Part shown: in pieces, positions 8,400-17,751 of the stretch | How the letters are laid out: the number at the start of each line of letters is the position of its first letter | How positions within the stretch are numbered: the first letter of the stretch is position 1 | Source: Terracoccus sp. 273MFTsu3.1 | Lineage (GTDB): Bacteria > Actinomycetota > Actinomycetes > Actinomycetales > Dermatophilaceae | Assembly: GCF_000383675.1 (NCBI RefSeq) | Contig: NZ_KB911827.1 | Location: 203,590-267,589, forward strand | DNA length: 64,000 nt | Reading direction: 5' to 3' | Program-made: the position numbers and the translations under genes | Notes under the pieces: generated by a model | Seen by the model: the letters and a program-made list of their open reading frames with translations, nothing else | What the model was told of the DNA's origin: nothing | Databases searched by the model: none

Positions 8400-8544
8400 T
8401 CCGCAACGTTAGCCGCCCCCTGCGGACAGCGTGACAAGAGGGACGGTAGGGTTGCGCCGTGGGCCTTTGACGCCCAGACGGTTTGACGTGAACACGTTCG
8501 ATGCGCGCCCTGCGCGCCCACGTACGGAACGAAAGGTGCACCTG

Positions 8545-9471
8545 GTGCCTGAGCTCGAAGACACCCCAGCGGCGTCGCCGGTGGTGACGACGGTGGTAGG
8601 TCGGACCGGGCGGCGACGCACGGGTCTGCGCATCGCCGGGATCGCCGGCATCGCGGCGCTGGCCCTCAGCGGCTGCCAGGGACAGGTGTCCAACGGATAC
8701 CTGCCCCCCGTGGTTTCCGACACCGGCCAGCGGGTGACCGACCTGTGGATCGGCAGCTGGATCGCCGTCCTGGCCGTGGGCGCCGTCACGTGGGGCCTGA
8801 TGCTCTACGCCGCCATCCGCTTCCGCAAGCGCAAGGGCGACGAGACGCTTCCCGTCCAGCTGCGCTACAACGTCCCGATGGAGATGCTCTACACGATCAT
8901 CCCCGTCTTCATGGTGGCCGTCTTCTTCTACTACACCGCGCGTGACGAGGCCAGGCTCGTCGACACGAGCACGAAGAAGGACCTCACGGTCAGCGTCGTC
9001 GCGAAGCAGTGGAGCTGGGACTTCAACTACGTCGACTCGAACGTCCACGAGACCGGTGTCCACACCGAGCTCGACGGCACCGAGGGCAAGCGCGCACAGA
9101 TGCCCGTGCTCTACCTGCCGGTCAACAAGCGCGTCGAGTTCGTCCTCAACGCCCGCGACGTCATCCACAGCTTCTGGGTGCCGGCGTTCATGATGAAGAT
9201 GGACATGCTCCCGGGCAAGACGAACAAGTTCCAGCTGACGCCCACGCAGGTCGGCACGTTCCAGGGCAAGTGCGCCGAGCTCTGCGGCGCCTACCACTCG
9301 CAGATGCTCTTCATGGTCAAGGTCGTCCCGCAGGCCGAGTACGACCAGGAGATGGCCCGCCTCAGGTCCATCGGCCAGGAGGGCCTCATCCCCGTCGACG
9401 TGAGCCGCGAGAAGATGGTCCAGGCCGACATCGACAAGATCCCCGCACCGGCTCGCACTGGGAGCAACTGA
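8545..9471 (+). CDS. ctaC: Cytochrome c oxidase subunit II (aa3 type), lipoprotein
   Basis: Carries the CuA electron-entry site of the aa3 oxidase in the bc1-aa3 supercomplex. The GTG at 8545 has GAAAGG 8 bp upstream. The product (308 aa) starts with a basic n-region and a hydrophobic stretch ending in a lipobox (ALSGC), so the mature form is probably lipid-anchored. Two membrane spans follow, then the cupredoxin domain with CuA ligands in [12 protein letters not shown] and an upstream His in [10 protein letters not shown]. It overlaps ctaD by ATGA. The 145-bp gap to the divergent IscS-like gene must hold its promoter; none was pinned down. Confidence 0.95.
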   Translation: MPELEDTPAASPVVTTVVGRTGRRRTGLRIAGIAGIAALALSGCQGQVSNGYLPPVVSDTGQRVTDLWIGSWIAVLAVGAVTWGLMLYAAIRFRKRKGDETLPVQLRYNVPMEMLYTIIPVFMVAVFFYYTARDEARLVDTSTKKDLTVSVVAKQWSWDFNYVDSNVHETGVHTELDGTEGKRAQMPVLYLPVNKRVEFVLNARDVIHSFWVPAFMMKMDMLPGKTNKFQLTPTQVGTFQGKCAELCGAYHSQMLFMVKVVPQAEYDQEMARLRSIGQEGLIPVDVSREKMVQADIDKIPAPARTGSN

Positions 9472-11240
9472 TGACCTCCGCCACGTACAACCGCGAGGCG
9501 CAGGCCCCGAGCATGACGTCCGCGGCCCGCCCGCGCCTCGCCAAGGGCCAGACCTTCGTCAAGTGGGTGACGACGACCGACCACAAGGTCATCGGCAACC
9601 TCTACTTCATCACGTCGTTCATCTTCTTCCTGCTCGGCGGCCTCATGGCCCTGCTCATCCGCGCCGAGCTCATGGCCCCCGGCCTGCAGATCGTGGACAA
9701 CCCCGAGCAGTACAACCAGCTCTTCACGATGCACGGCACGATCATGCTGCTGCTCTTCGCGACGCCGCTCTTCGCCGGCTTCGCGAACGCCGTCATGCCC
9801 CTGCAGATCGGTGCGCCCGACGTCGCGTTCCCGCGCCTCAACATGTTCGCGTACTGGCTCTACCTCTTCGGTGGCCTCATCGCGTCCATCGGCTTCCTCA
9901 CGCCCCAGGGCGCTGCCGCGTTCGGCTGGTTCGCGTACGCGCCACTGTCCGACGTCAGCTACTCGCCGGGCGTCGGCGGTGACCTGTGGGTCTTCGGTCT
10001 CGCGCTCGCCGGTTTCGGCACGATCCTCGGTGCCGTCAACTTCATCACGACGATCATCTGCCTCCGCGCGCCCGGCATGACGATGTTCCGCATGCCGATC
10101 TTCACGTGGACCGTGCTCATCACGTCGCTGCTCGCGATCCTCGTGTTCCCGATCCTCGCGGCGGCGCTCTTCGCCCTCGGCGGTGACCGGCGCTTCGGGA
10201 TGCACATCTTCGATGCCGAGAACGGTGGGGCCATGCTCTGGCAGCACCTGTTCTGGTTCTTCGGGCACCCCGAGGTCTACATCATCGCGCTGCCGTTCTT
10301 CGGCATCATCAGCGAGGTCCTGCCGGTCTTCTCGCGCAAGCCGATCTTCGGCTACAAGACCCTCGTCTTCGCCACGATCGCCATCGCGGCCCTGTCGGCG
10401 AGCGTCTGGGCGCACCACATGTACGTCACCGGACAGGTGCTTCTCCCGTTCTTCGCGGTCATGACGATGCTCATCGCCGTGCCGACCGGCGTGAAGTTCT
10501 TCAACTGGATCGGCACCATGTGGGGCGGCAAGGTCGTCATGGCCACGCCGATGCTGTGGGCGATGGGCTTCCTCGTCACGTTCCTCTTCGGCGGTCTGAC
10601 CGGCATCATCCTGTCCAGCCCGGCGCTCGACTTCCACCTGTCCGACAGCTACTTCGTCGTCGCGCACTTCCACTACACCGTCTTCGGCACCGTGGTCTTC
10701 GCGATGTTCGCCGGCTACTACTTCTGGTGGCCCAAGCTCACCGGCCGGATGCTCGACGAGACGCTCGGCAAGATCCACTTCTGGATGCTCTTCATCGGCT
10801 TCCACATGACGTTCCTCATCCAGCACTGGCTCGGTGTCGAGGGCATGGCCCGTCGTTATGCCGACTACCTGCCGGAGGAGGGCTTCCAGCTCGCGAACAT
10901 CGTCTCGAGCGCCGGCTCGTTCCTGCTCGGTGCCTCGATGATCCCATTCGTCTACAACGTCTGGAAGACGTGGCGCACGGCGCCGCTCGTCGAGTCCGAC
11001 GACCCGTGGGGCTACGGCGCCTCGCTCGAGTGGGCCACCTCGTGCCCGCCGCCGCGCCACAACTTCACGTCGCTGCCCCGCATCCGGTCCGAGCGCCCCG
11101 CGTTCGACCTGCACCACCCCGAGTCGGCAGCGGGTGTCGCACCCGTGGCCGACCAGGGCACCCTCGTCCAGGTCATGGGCCCGGCCGACGTGGCCGGTTC
11201 CGAGAAGGCCACCGCCAGCACCCAGAAGCGTGAGGACTGA
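9471..11240 (+). CDS. ctaD: Cytochrome c oxidase subunit I
   Basis: Catalytic subunit with heme a, heme a3 and CuB, reducing O2 and pumping protons. The 589-residue, roughly 12-helix protein shows [12 protein letters not shown] at the start, [11 protein letters not shown] (heme a ligand His), [10 protein letters not shown] (CuB His with the cross-linked Tyr region), AHHMYVTG (CuB His pair) and [10 protein letters not shown] (heme His pair). The start overlaps the ctaC stop by ATGA and ctaF follows after 5 bp, so ctaCDF is one operon. An [18 protein letters not shown] polar tail precedes the first helix. Confidence 0.97.
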   Translation: MTSATYNREAQAPSMTSAARPRLAKGQTFVKWVTTTDHKVIGNLYFITSFIFFLLGGLMALLIRAELMAPGLQIVDNPEQYNQLFTMHGTIMLLLFATPLFAGFANAVMPLQIGAPDVAFPRLNMFAYWLYLFGGLIASIGFLTPQGAAAFGWFAYAPLSDVSYSPGVGGDLWVFGLALAGFGTILGAVNFITTIICLRAPGMTMFRMPIFTWTVLITSLLAILVFPILAAALFALGGDRRFGMHIFDAENGGAMLWQHLFWFFGHPEVYIIALPFFGIISEVLPVFSRKPIFGYKTLVFATIAIAALSASVWAHHMYVTGQVLLPFFAVMTMLIAVPTGVKFFNWIGTMWGGKVVMATPMLWAMGFLVTFLFGGLTGIILSSPALDFHLSDSYFVVAHFHYTVFGTVVFAMFAGYYFWWPKLTGRMLDETLGKIHFWMLFIGFHMTFLIQHWLGVEGMARRYADYLPEEGFQLANIVSSAGSFLLGASMIPFVYNVWKTWRTAPLVESDDPWGYGASLEWATSCPPPRHNFTSLPRIRSERPAFDLHHPESAAGVAPVADQGTLVQVMGPADVAGSEKATASTQKRED

Positions 11241-11245
11241 TCCCG

Positions 11246-11647
11246 ATGCGCGTCGAGACCAAGCTCTTCCTCTACCTGTTCGTCTTCTTCGTCCCCGTCG
11301 TGCTCATGTACGGCTTCTGGTCCAAGTGGGAGGAGCCGATCGGCGTCACGGCGCTGATCCTCACCGCCCTGCTGTTCGCGCTCACGGGCTTCTACCTCTG
11401 GATGACCGGCAAGAAGCTGCCGCTGCGACCCGAGGACAACGCCTCCGGTGAGATCGAGGACGCCGAGGGCAACTACGGCTACTTCGTCGCCAGCTCCTGG
11501 ACTCCGCTGTGGCTGGCCGGCTCCGGTGCCATCATGTTCGCCGGTCTCGCGATCGGCTGGTGGCTCTTCATCATCGGCGCCGTCTTCGCGGTCGTCGCCG
11601 TGTGCCTGTGGGTCTTCGAGTCCTTCTCGGGCGAGTACTCCATCTGA
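11246..11647 (+). CDS. ctaF: Cytochrome c oxidase subunit 4 (actinobacterial)
   Basis: A 133-residue membrane protein with about four helices, typical of the actinobacteria-specific subunit IV of the aa3 oxidase (M. tuberculosis Rv2199c). It starts MRVETKLFLYLFVFFVPVV, has a cytoplasmic loop after GFYLWMTGKKLP and ends with two more helices. It follows ctaD by 5 bp and closes the operon at a strong terminator. The role is structural within the supercomplex. Confidence 0.93.
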   Translation: MRVETKLFLYLFVFFVPVVLMYGFWSKWEEPIGVTALILTALLFALTGFYLWMTGKKLPLRPEDNASGEIEDAEGNYGYFVASSWTPLWLAGSGAIMFAGLAIGWWLFIIGAVFAVVAVCLWVFESFSGEYSI

Positions 11648-11664
11648 TCCATCCGCCTGACGTC

Positions 11665-11695
11665 GAAGGGCCCCGGTCGTCGACCGGGGCCCTTC
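11665..11695. terminator. Terminator of the ctaCDF operon
   Basis: Perfect inverted repeat GAAGGGCCCCGGT / ACCGGGGCCCTTC, 13-bp stem and 5-nt CGTCG loop, 17 bp past the ctaF stop. Confidence 0.85.
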
Positions 11696-11816
11696 GTCGT
11701 GCTCGTCAGGAGCACGGGTGGCTGGCCGTCGTGAGGCGCGGCAGGCCGGACGGCGTGCGGCGGTCATGACGTCGTCAGGCAACCCCGACGCCGGGAGCCT
11801 CGGCCCCGGACAGCGC

Positions 11817-11844
11817 GAAGGGGAAGGCCGTGGCCTTCCCCTTC
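11817..11844 (-). terminator. Terminator of the small transcript upstream on the minus strand
   Basis: GAAGGGGAAGGCC and its exact complement are separated by GT (13 bp arms, effective loop of about 4-6 nt). It lies 16 nt past the stop of the 14-codon ORF and would end a transcript of about 120 nt. It also faces the far side of the ctaF terminator, so it could act as a back-up for readthrough. Confidence 0.65.
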
Positions 11845-11860
11845 GATCCGACCCTGACCT

Positions 11861-11905
11861 TCACGGTCCGTGCGGCTCGCAGTGCGATCGTGTGGGAGAG
11901 AACAT
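11861..11905 (-). CDS. Small ORF, 14 codons, with strong ribosome binding site
   Basis: ATG at 11905 (reading leftward) is preceded by GGAGG at 11917-11913 with a 7-nt spacer. The peptide is MFSPTRSHCEPHGP, containing Cys and two His, and stops at TGA. It is framed by a promoter-like pair at 11944-11972 and a perfect hairpin at 11817-11844, giving a self-contained unit with no gene after it. I do not recognise the peptide. It could be a genuine micropeptide, or the translated part of a small regulatory RNA. A metal-responsive role is only a guess from Cys/His content. Confidence 0.4.
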   Translation of the reverse strand: MFSPTRSHCEPHGP

Positions 11906-11943
11906 CTGACGCACCTCCATCCGATCGGTTGAACGGTTCCTCG

Positions 11944-11972
11944 ACGGTATCCCCGGCCGGCGGCGACGACAA
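11944..11972 (-). promoter_or_regulatory. Sigma-70-type promoter for the 14-codon mini-gene
   Basis: On the minus strand TTGTCG (11972-11967) and TACCGT (11949-11944) are separated by exactly 17 bp, a good fit to housekeeping promoters. Predicted transcription start is near 11937, leaving about 30 nt of leader before the ATG. Confidence 0.5.
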
Positions 11973-12063
11973 GGGGCGCTCCGGTTGGACCGGACAAACT
12001 GTCCCGAGTGCGAGACGTCGCGCTGCGCGACCCCGCGGACGGCCGGGCGTGGGCCGTCAGGCG

Positions 12064-12414
12064 TCAGCCCCAGCCCAGCTCGTGGAGATGGTCGTCGTCG
12101 ATGCCGAAGTGGTGGGCCACCTCGTGGACGACCGTGATGGCGATCTCCTCGCGCAGCGTCGCTGCGGTGTCGCACATGCGCTCCAGTGGTCCCTGGAAGA
12201 TCGTGATGCGATCCGGGAGCGAGCCTGCGTCCCACCAGCCGTCCCGCTCGGTCAGCGGGATCCCGTCGTAGACGCCGAGCAGCTCGGGATCATCGGGCGG
12301 GGGCTCCTGCTCGACGAGCACGACGACGTTGTCCATCGCGCGGGCCAGCTCCTCGGGGATCGAGTCGAGGGCGTCCCCGACCGCCTCCTCGAACTCGGCC
12401 TCCGACAGGTGCAT
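12064..12414 (-). CDS. Zincin-like metallopeptidase domain protein
   Basis: A 116-residue minimal zincin (the Zincin_1 family, formerly DUF). The active-site helix reads TVVHEVAHHFGIDD: HExxH supplies two zinc ligands and the catalytic Glu, and a following Asp is the likely third ligand. The N-terminus is acidic (MHLSEAEFEEAVGDALDSIP). No signal peptide is present, so it should be cytosolic. Substrates are unknown in this family. It lies downstream of the DUF2231 gene on the same strand, separated by a short repeat tract. Confidence 0.85.
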   Translation of the reverse strand: MHLSEAEFEEAVGDALDSIPEELARAMDNVVVLVEQEPPPDDPELLGVYDGIPLTERDGWWDAGSLPDRITIFQGPLERMCDTAATLREEIAITVVHEVAHHFGIDDDHLHELGWG

Positions 12415-12450
12415 GACCCGAGTCTGTCACGCGGGTCGAGCCGGGCCTGA

Positions 12451-12528
12451 GCGGGAGCCGTCGGGGAGCCGAGGGCGAGCCGAGAGGGAGCCCGCAGGGG
12501 AGCCGAGGGGAGCCTGCAGGGGAGCCGT
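12451..12528. repeat. Imperfect tandem repeat, about 11-bp GGGGAGCC-type units
   Basis: Seven variants of a (GC/AG)GGGAGCC(G/C) unit follow one another between the zincin and DUF2231 genes. The tract is strand-biased (G-rich on the plus strand) and fills nearly all of the intergenic space. Function unknown. Confidence 0.7.
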
Positions 12529-12560
12529 GGCCTGCTGCTGGACGGACCACGGCGGCGTCC

Positions 12561-13124
12561 TCAGCTGCCGTCGTCGCCGCCGGCGGGCGGCGGTGTCTGG
12601 GACACGGAGTCGGACCACGCGGCCTGCGCGCCGCTGTGGCCGATGCGCACGACCTGCACGGTCGTCCCGAGGGCTGCCACGAGGCCGACGACCGCCCCGG
12701 CGACGAGGAGCCACCGCGGCACGAGCGAGGTGCGGTCGGGCGCCTCGTCGCTCCGGTCCACGGTCGAGGGATCCGGCGCGACAGCGGGCATCTCCCGACG
12801 CTCCCGGCGGGCCACCACGGAGAGCAGGACCGCCGCGAGAGCGAGTCCGATGACCCACGGGAGCAACCCCTCGGCCAGCTGTGAGTGCGTCTCGATGAGG
12901 TCACTGTGCTCCACCCGTCGCTCGAGAGACTCACCCGACTCGGTGGACAGGGGAGTGAGCACCACTGCGAGGAGGGACAGCGCCAGAGGCAGCCAGGCGG
13001 ACCACCGACGGAAGCGCGGCCACAGGGCCGAGAGCAGCACCGTGGCGGCGGCGGCCGGGACGACGACAGTCGTCGCGTGGACGATGAGGGGATGGACGGG
13101 GAGACCGAAGATCGTGTCGAGCAT
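12561..13124 (-). CDS. DUF2231 family membrane protein
   Basis: A 187-residue protein with four predicted membrane spans. The N-terminus MLDTIFGLPVHPLIVHATTV contains the GLPxHPLIVH motif that marks DUF2231; its histidines are candidate heme or metal ligands, by analogy only. Spans lie around residues 15-35, 42-58, 84-105 and 138-160, with a charged loop 105-135 and an acidic Gly/Pro-rich tail. The ATG at 13124 has a weak AGG 4 bp upstream. It stands next to the cytochrome bc1 genes but is cut off from them by the qcrB terminator. Confidence 0.85.
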   Translation of the reverse strand: MLDTIFGLPVHPLIVHATTVVVPAAAATVLLSALWPRFRRWSAWLPLALSLLAVVLTPLSTESGESLERRVEHSDLIETHSQLAEGLLPWVIGLALAAVLLSVVARRERREMPAVAPDPSTVDRSDEAPDRTSLVPRWLLVAGAVVGLVAALGTTVQVVRIGHSGAQAAWSDSVSQTPPPAGGDDGS

Positions 13125-13236
13125 GAACCTGCCTGTCGTTCGTGGACGGGGACGGCCGTGCGCCCAGATGCTCTCGACGGCATCTCAGAAAGTTCTCATA
13201 GCCGACATCTCGGTCATCGGTTCGTGGCCGGACGCC

Positions 13237-13269
13237 GAGAGGGACCTCCCGCACCGGGAGGTCCCTCTC
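13237..13269. terminator. Terminator of the ctaE-qcrCAB operon
   Basis: GAGAGGGACCTCCC and its exact complement with a 5-nt GCACC loop form a 14-bp stem, 29 bp beyond the qcrB stop on the minus strand. Confidence 0.85.
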
Positions 13270-13298
13270 GTGTCGGTGTCGCCGGAGACGACCAGACG

Positions 13299-15062
13299 TC
13301 AGCCGTGCTGCTTGTCGGCCTTGATCGTCTCGCGCTCCTGGCTGGCCCCTGCCGGCTCGATGGCCTCGTGACCACCGTCGGGCACGGCCGCGTGGTCATC
13401 GTGCTCGTGGTGGGCCGCCTCGAGCTCGGACGGGGTCGCGGGGGCGACGCGGTCGCGGAAGTAGAAGTTCGAGAACTTCGCGCGGAGGCGCTCCTTGCCA
13501 GCGATGGGGCTGTCGACGCCGTTGGCGTCCTTGCCGGCCGTGAGCTCGAGCGGCTCGTGGGCCTCGTGCTGGACCAGGACCCAGCGCTCGTCGGGGGTGA
13601 GCGGAGCGTGGATCTCCTCGAAGCGACCGTCGGCGTGGCGCCAGATGGTGCCCGTCTCGCGACCGTGGAGGACCTTCTGGCGGTCGGCGCGCTGCAGGCT
13701 GAGGCAGATGCGCTTGGTGATCCAGAAGGCGATCGGCGGCGCGACGAAGAAGAGCACGCGCAGCGTCTGCGTGATGTCGTTGATCGACAGGTGCAGCTTG
13801 ATCGCCATGAGGTCGTTGCCGGCGGCGAGGAAGAGCACGACGTACATCGAGATCCCCGCGATGCCGATGGCGGTGCGCGTCGGCGCGTTGCGCGGCCGGT
13901 CGAGCAGGTGGTGCTCGCGCTTGTCGCCGGTGACCCATGCCTCGACGAAGGGGTAGACGCCGATGATCGTCCACATGAGCGGCAGCAGGACGAGCGAGCC
14001 CGGGAAGATGTTCATGCTCCACGTGAAGCCGAACGTCTCGAACTCCAGGAAGCCGGGCAGTAGTCGCAGCGCACCGTCGGCGAAGCCCATGTACCAGTCG
14101 GGCTGGGAGCCCGCGGTGATGGGGGAGGGGTCGTACGGACCGTAGGCCCAGATCGGGTTGATCGTCACGACCGCCGAGATGAGGGCGATGACGCCGAAGA
14201 CGATGAAGAAGAAGCCGCCGGCCTTGGCGATGTACACCGGCAGGAGCGGGTAGCCGACGACGTTCTTGTTGGTGCGGCCCGGCCCGGGGAACTGCGTGTG
14301 CTTGTGCAGGAAGACGAGCAGGATGTGCGCCGTGAAGAGGCCCACGAGGATGGCCGGGATGAGGAGCACGTGCGCCGAGTACAGGCGCGGGATGATCGCC
14401 TCGCCGGGGAACGCGCCGCCGAAGATGAAGTACGACAGGTAGGAGCCGATGACCGGCGCCGACTGGATGAAGCCGTTCATGGCGCGGATGCCGGTGCCCG
14501 AGAGCAGGTCGTCGGGGAGCGAGTAGCCCGCGAAGCCCTCGATGCAGGCGAGCAGCGACAGGATGGTGCCGAAGACCCAGTTGATCTCACGCGGCTTGCG
14601 GAAGGCACCGGTGAAGAAGACACGCGCCATGTGGACGAAGACCGACACGACGAAGATCAGGGCGGCCCAGTGGTGGATCTGACGGATGAGCAGGCCGCCG
14701 CGGATGTCGAAGGAGATCCCGAGCGTCGAACGGTAGGCGTCCGACATCGTCACGCCCTGGAGCGGGACGTAGGAGCCGTCGTAGACGACCTGGCTGGCGC
14801 TGGGCACGAACCAGAAGGTGAGGAACGCACCGGTCAGCAGGCAGACGATCATCGAGTACATCGCGATCTCGCCGAGCATGAACGACCAGTGGTCGGGGAA
14901 GACCTTCTTGGCGAGGAAGGAGACACCCTTCGCACCGCCGAGGCGGTCGTCCATCCACCCCGCGATGCCGCCGAGCGGCTTGGTGGCGGACGCGCGCTCG
15001 TCGGCCTGTCGGTCGCCGGAGCGGAGTGCGTCCGCGGGACGAGTCTCGTTGATGGTGCTCAT
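13299..15062 (-). CDS. qcrB: Cytochrome bc1 complex cytochrome b subunit
   Basis: Diheme cytochrome b of the menaquinol:cytochrome c reductase. The 587-residue protein begins MSTINETRPADALRSGD and has the heme-ligand helices (RQIHHWAALIFVVSVFVHMARVFF region and the SAHVLLIPAILVGLFTAHILL region), the PEWY-like Qo segment written here as PDWYMG, and a long hydrophilic C-terminal extension typical of actinobacteria. The ATG at 15062 overlaps the qcrA stop by 4 bp, so translation is coupled. This subunit is the known target of Q203-type inhibitors in mycobacteria. Confidence 0.96.
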   Translation of the reverse strand: MSTINETRPADALRSGDRQADERASATKPLGGIAGWMDDRLGGAKGVSFLAKKVFPDHWSFMLGEIAMYSMIVCLLTGAFLTFWFVPSASQVVYDGSYVPLQGVTMSDAYRSTLGISFDIRGGLLIRQIHHWAALIFVVSVFVHMARVFFTGAFRKPREINWVFGTILSLLACIEGFAGYSLPDDLLSGTGIRAMNGFIQSAPVIGSYLSYFIFGGAFPGEAIIPRLYSAHVLLIPAILVGLFTAHILLVFLHKHTQFPGPGRTNKNVVGYPLLPVYIAKAGGFFFIVFGVIALISAVVTINPIWAYGPYDPSPITAGSQPDWYMGFADGALRLLPGFLEFETFGFTWSMNIFPGSLVLLPLMWTIIGVYPFVEAWVTGDKREHHLLDRPRNAPTRTAIGIAGISMYVVLFLAAGNDLMAIKLHLSINDITQTLRVLFFVAPPIAFWITKRICLSLQRADRQKVLHGRETGTIWRHADGRFEEIHAPLTPDERWVLVQHEAHEPLELTAGKDANGVDSPIAGKERLRAKFSNFYFRDRVAPATPSELEAAHHEHDDHAAVPDGGHEAIEPAGASQERETIKADKQHG

Positions 15063-16168
15063 CGCGCACGCTCCCAGAAGCTCGGTCCCACGGGCTCTGC
15101 GAAGCCTGAGGGGGCGACGAGGTAGCCCGCGTCGTCGACGGTGATCTTGAGTTGCGGCAGCGGCCGCTTGGCCGGGCCGAAGATGACGGCGCAGTCCTCG
15201 GTGAGGTCGAAGGTCGACTGGTGGCACGGGCACAGCAGGTGGTGCGTCTGCTGCTCGTACAGGCCGACCGCGCAGCCAACGTGGGTGCAGATCTTGGAGT
15301 AGGCGACGGCGCCGTCGACGCCCCAGTCCTTGGCCTTCTGCACCTTGATGAGGTCGGGGTCGAGGCGGATCAGGATGACGGCCGCCTTGGCCTTGGCCTC
15401 GAGGACGTGCTTGCCCTCGTCGATGTACTTCTGGAGCGTCTCGGGCATCACGTGGAAGACCGAGCCGAACGTGACCTCGTCGAAGCGGATGGGCGTCATC
15501 TCCGGGTCACGCATGAGCCGGATCGGCTTGCCGCCGTTGTCCTTCGGGTCCCAGATGGTGTGCTTGAGCTCCTCGATGTTGGTCGGACCGAGCGAGCCGG
15601 CGACCTGGAGGCCGAGAGGGAGGGCGAAGAGGCCGAGCGCCCCACCGAGGGAGTACTTCAGGAGCGGGCGGCGGTTGAGCTGCGTCGACGCGACACCCTC
15701 GTTGACGACGGCGACGGCCTTGGCGCGCTGCTCGGGCGTCGAGGCCTGCTCGTGGCGCTCCTCGACGATCTCCTCGTCGGACATCAGGGTCTTGGCCCAG
15801 TGCACCGCGCCGATGCCGATGAGGAAGATCGCGAAGCCGAGAGACAGGCCGAGCACGACGTTCTGGGTCTTGGCGATGCCGATGCCGGGGAAGAAGAAGG
15901 TCGCCTCGTCGGGGATGGCGAAGTAGCTGACCAGGAAGACGAGCGTGGCGAGCATCGACAGACCGAACATCGTCGCGACCTGGCGCTCGGCGCGCTTGGC
16001 CGCCGCGGGGTCGTCGTCGGCGGCGCGGTGCACGTGTGGCGGCAGACCGGGGTTCTCGAACTGGTCCACCCCCCTGATCAGCGAGGCCGGCAGTCGCTCG
16101 GTTCCGGCGTCGGACGCCGGGACGAGGGACGTGCTGGTCCCGTGGTCCGTGGTGTCGTTCTCGTTCAT
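15059..16168 (-). CDS. qcrA: Cytochrome bc1 complex Rieske iron-sulfur subunit
   Basis: Shuttles electrons from menaquinol at the Qo site to cytochrome cc. The 369-residue product has an acidic N-terminus (MNENDTTDHGTSTS), three membrane helices at about residues 70-90, 105-125 and 175-195 as in actinobacterial QcrA, then the Rieske fold with cluster motifs CTHVGCAVG and CPCHQSTFD. ATG at 16168. It lies between qcrC (49-bp gap) and qcrB (4-bp overlap). Confidence 0.96.
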   Translation of the reverse strand: MNENDTTDHGTSTSLVPASDAGTERLPASLIRGVDQFENPGLPPHVHRAADDDPAAAKRAERQVATMFGLSMLATLVFLVSYFAIPDEATFFFPGIGIAKTQNVVLGLSLGFAIFLIGIGAVHWAKTLMSDEEIVEERHEQASTPEQRAKAVAVVNEGVASTQLNRRPLLKYSLGGALGLFALPLGLQVAGSLGPTNIEELKHTIWDPKDNGGKPIRLMRDPEMTPIRFDEVTFGSVFHVMPETLQKYIDEGKHVLEAKAKAAVILIRLDPDLIKVQKAKDWGVDGAVAYSKICTHVGCAVGLYEQQTHHLLCPCHQSTFDLTEDCAVIFGPAKRPLPQLKITVDDAGYLVAPSGFAEPVGPSFWERAR

Positions 16169-16217
16169 CGGGTCGTGATCCTGTCGTCGTTCGTGATCGA
16201 GGCGATGCAGCGCGGGC

Positions 16218-17027
16218 TCATGCTGCCTTCTTGCCGAGCCAGACGGCGCAGCCGATGAGGATGCCGAGCGCGAACACCCACGCGAAGAGCCCCTCGGACA
16301 CCGGGCCGAGGTTGCCCAGCGTGAGGCCGCCGACGTTCGTCTCGTTCTCCTGCGCCTTGAGGTAGGAGATGACCTTCTGCTTCGCCTCGGGGGTGAGGTT
16401 CATGTCGTTGAAGACCGGCATCGACTGCGGCCCGGTCACCATGGCCTCGTAGATGTGCTTTGGTGTGGTGCCCTCGAGCGCCGGGGCGTACTTGCCGCGG
16501 GTCAGGGCGCCACCCGCACCGGCGAAGTTGTGGCACATCGCGCAGTTGACGCGGAAGATCTGGCCACCCTCGGCGATCGCCTTGTTGTTCTCCGGCGTGC
16601 CCGGCTCGATGACCGTCGTGTACTTCTCCTCCGGGATCGCCGGGCCGGGGCCGAGCGAGGCGACGTAGGCCGCGAGGGCGGAGATCTGGGCGTCGTCGAA
16701 CTTCACCTTGTTCTGGGGCGCCTGGACGTTCGGGCCGGCGAGCGGCATACGTCCGGTGCCGACCTGGAAGTCGACGGACGCGGCGCCGACGCCGACGAGC
16801 GACGGGCCGGACTTCGTGCCCTGGGCAGCGACGCCGTGGCAGGTGGCGCAGTTGGCGATGAAGAGGTCCTTGCCCTGGGCGACGTCGTCGGCGGCAGCCG
16901 TGGGCGCCGCCGCGTTGGCGTCCTTGGGGGCGAGGAAGGAGTAGGCGCCACCGGTCACGAGGAGGCCGAGCAGCAGCAGCACCGCGATCGCGGCGGGGTG
17001 TCGGCGTCGGGCGGCCAAGGCGTTCAC
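16218..17027 (-). CDS. qcrC: Cytochrome bc1 complex diheme cytochrome c subunit
   Basis: Fused diheme c-type cytochrome that replaces soluble cytochrome c in actinobacteria and feeds the CuA centre of CtaC. The 269-residue product has an N-terminal membrane anchor (AIAVLLLLGLLVTGGAYSF), two heme motifs (CATCH near residue 60 and CAMCH near 160), and a C-terminal membrane helix ending in GKKAA. It starts with GTG at 17027 after an ACAGGAA RBS. The upstream neighbour is ctaE. Confidence 0.95.
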   Translation of the reverse strand: MNALAARRRHPAAIAVLLLLGLLVTGGAYSFLAPKDANAAAPTAAADDVAQGKDLFIANCATCHGVAAQGTKSGPSLVGVGAASVDFQVGTGRMPLAGPNVQAPQNKVKFDDAQISALAAYVASLGPGPAIPEEKYTTVIEPGTPENNKAIAEGGQIFRVNCAMCHNFAGAGGALTRGKYAPALEGTTPKHIYEAMVTGPQSMPVFNDMNLTPEAKQKVISYLKAQENETNVGGLTLGNLGPVSEGLFAWVFALGILIGCAVWLGKKAA

Positions 17028-17088
17028 TGTGGGTTCCTGTCGTCCATGGAGGTGGGGGTCGGGTGCAGCTGCGCGATCATGCCGGGGG

Positions 17089-17751
17089 TCAGCGCAGGAT
17101 GTAGATGGTCGCGAAGAGCGCGATCCACACGACGTCGACGAAGTGCCAGTAGTACGACGTCACGACGGCGCCCGTGGCGTTGGCGTGCGTGTAGCGCCGC
17201 GTCGTGAAGGTGCGGGCGATGATGAGCAGGAAGGCGATCAGACCGCCCGTCACGTGCAGGCCGTGGAAGCCGGTGGCCATGTAGAAGACCGAGCCGTAGG
17301 CGTCGGAGCTCAGCGTGACGTTCTCGTGGACGAGCTCGGAGTACTCCATGACCTGGCCGGCGATGAAGAAGGCGCCAAAGAGGTACGTCAGGACGTACCA
17401 CTCGCGCATGCCCCAGCCCTTGATGTCGAGGAGCTTGCCGGTGCGGGCCTTCTGGCCGCGCTCGGCCTTCCAGACGCCGAGCTGGCACCACACGGAGGAG
17501 ATGACGAGCACGAGGCAGTTGACGCTCGCGAAGGGCAGGTTGAGCTTCTCGGTCTGCACCGCCCAGAGGTCACCACGGACCGACCTGAGCTGGAAGTAGA
17601 CGGCGAAGAGACCCGCGAAGAACATGAGTTCGCTGGAGAGCCACACGATGGTGCCGACGGCAACCATGTTGGGGCGGGTCGCCGGCCCGTGATGGGCCGG
17701 ATTCGCTACTGCGCTTGAAGGAACTGCCGATGCTGTCGCCACGTTGGACAT
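17089..17751 (-). CDS. ctaE: Cytochrome c oxidase subunit III
   Basis: Integral subunit of the aa3 oxidase, 220 residues with about five helices. Seen: [25 protein letters not shown] in the first span, the FHGLHVTGG motif near residue 150 and [11 protein letters not shown] at the C-terminus. The ATG at 17751 is chosen because residues before it show no family similarity; GGAATGTGGGAAT precedes it. First gene of the ctaE-qcrC-qcrA-qcrB operon, which co-produces oxidase and bc1 parts. Confidence 0.95.
   Translation of the reverse strand: MSNVATASAVPSSAVANPAHHGPATRPNMVAVGTIVWLSSELMFFAGLFAVYFQLRSVRGDLWAVQTEKLNLPFASVNCLVLVISSVWCQLGVWKAERGQKARTGKLLDIKGWGMREWYVLTYLFGAFFIAGQVMEYSELVHENVTLSSDAYGSVFYMATGFHGLHVTGGLIAFLLIIARTFTTRRYTHANATGAVVTSYYWHFVDVVWIALFATIYILR

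Noticed and set aside
8482..8500. LexA-like palindrome upstream of ctaC (GTGAACACGTTCGA)
   Set aside because: The half-sites are 2 bp apart instead of 4 and the left half lacks TC, so it does not fit the LexA consensus.
11775..11972. A 65-codon ORF on the minus strand overlapping the mini-gene
   Set aside because: It would start inside the promoter spacer, has no RBS, and reads through the terminator hairpin.
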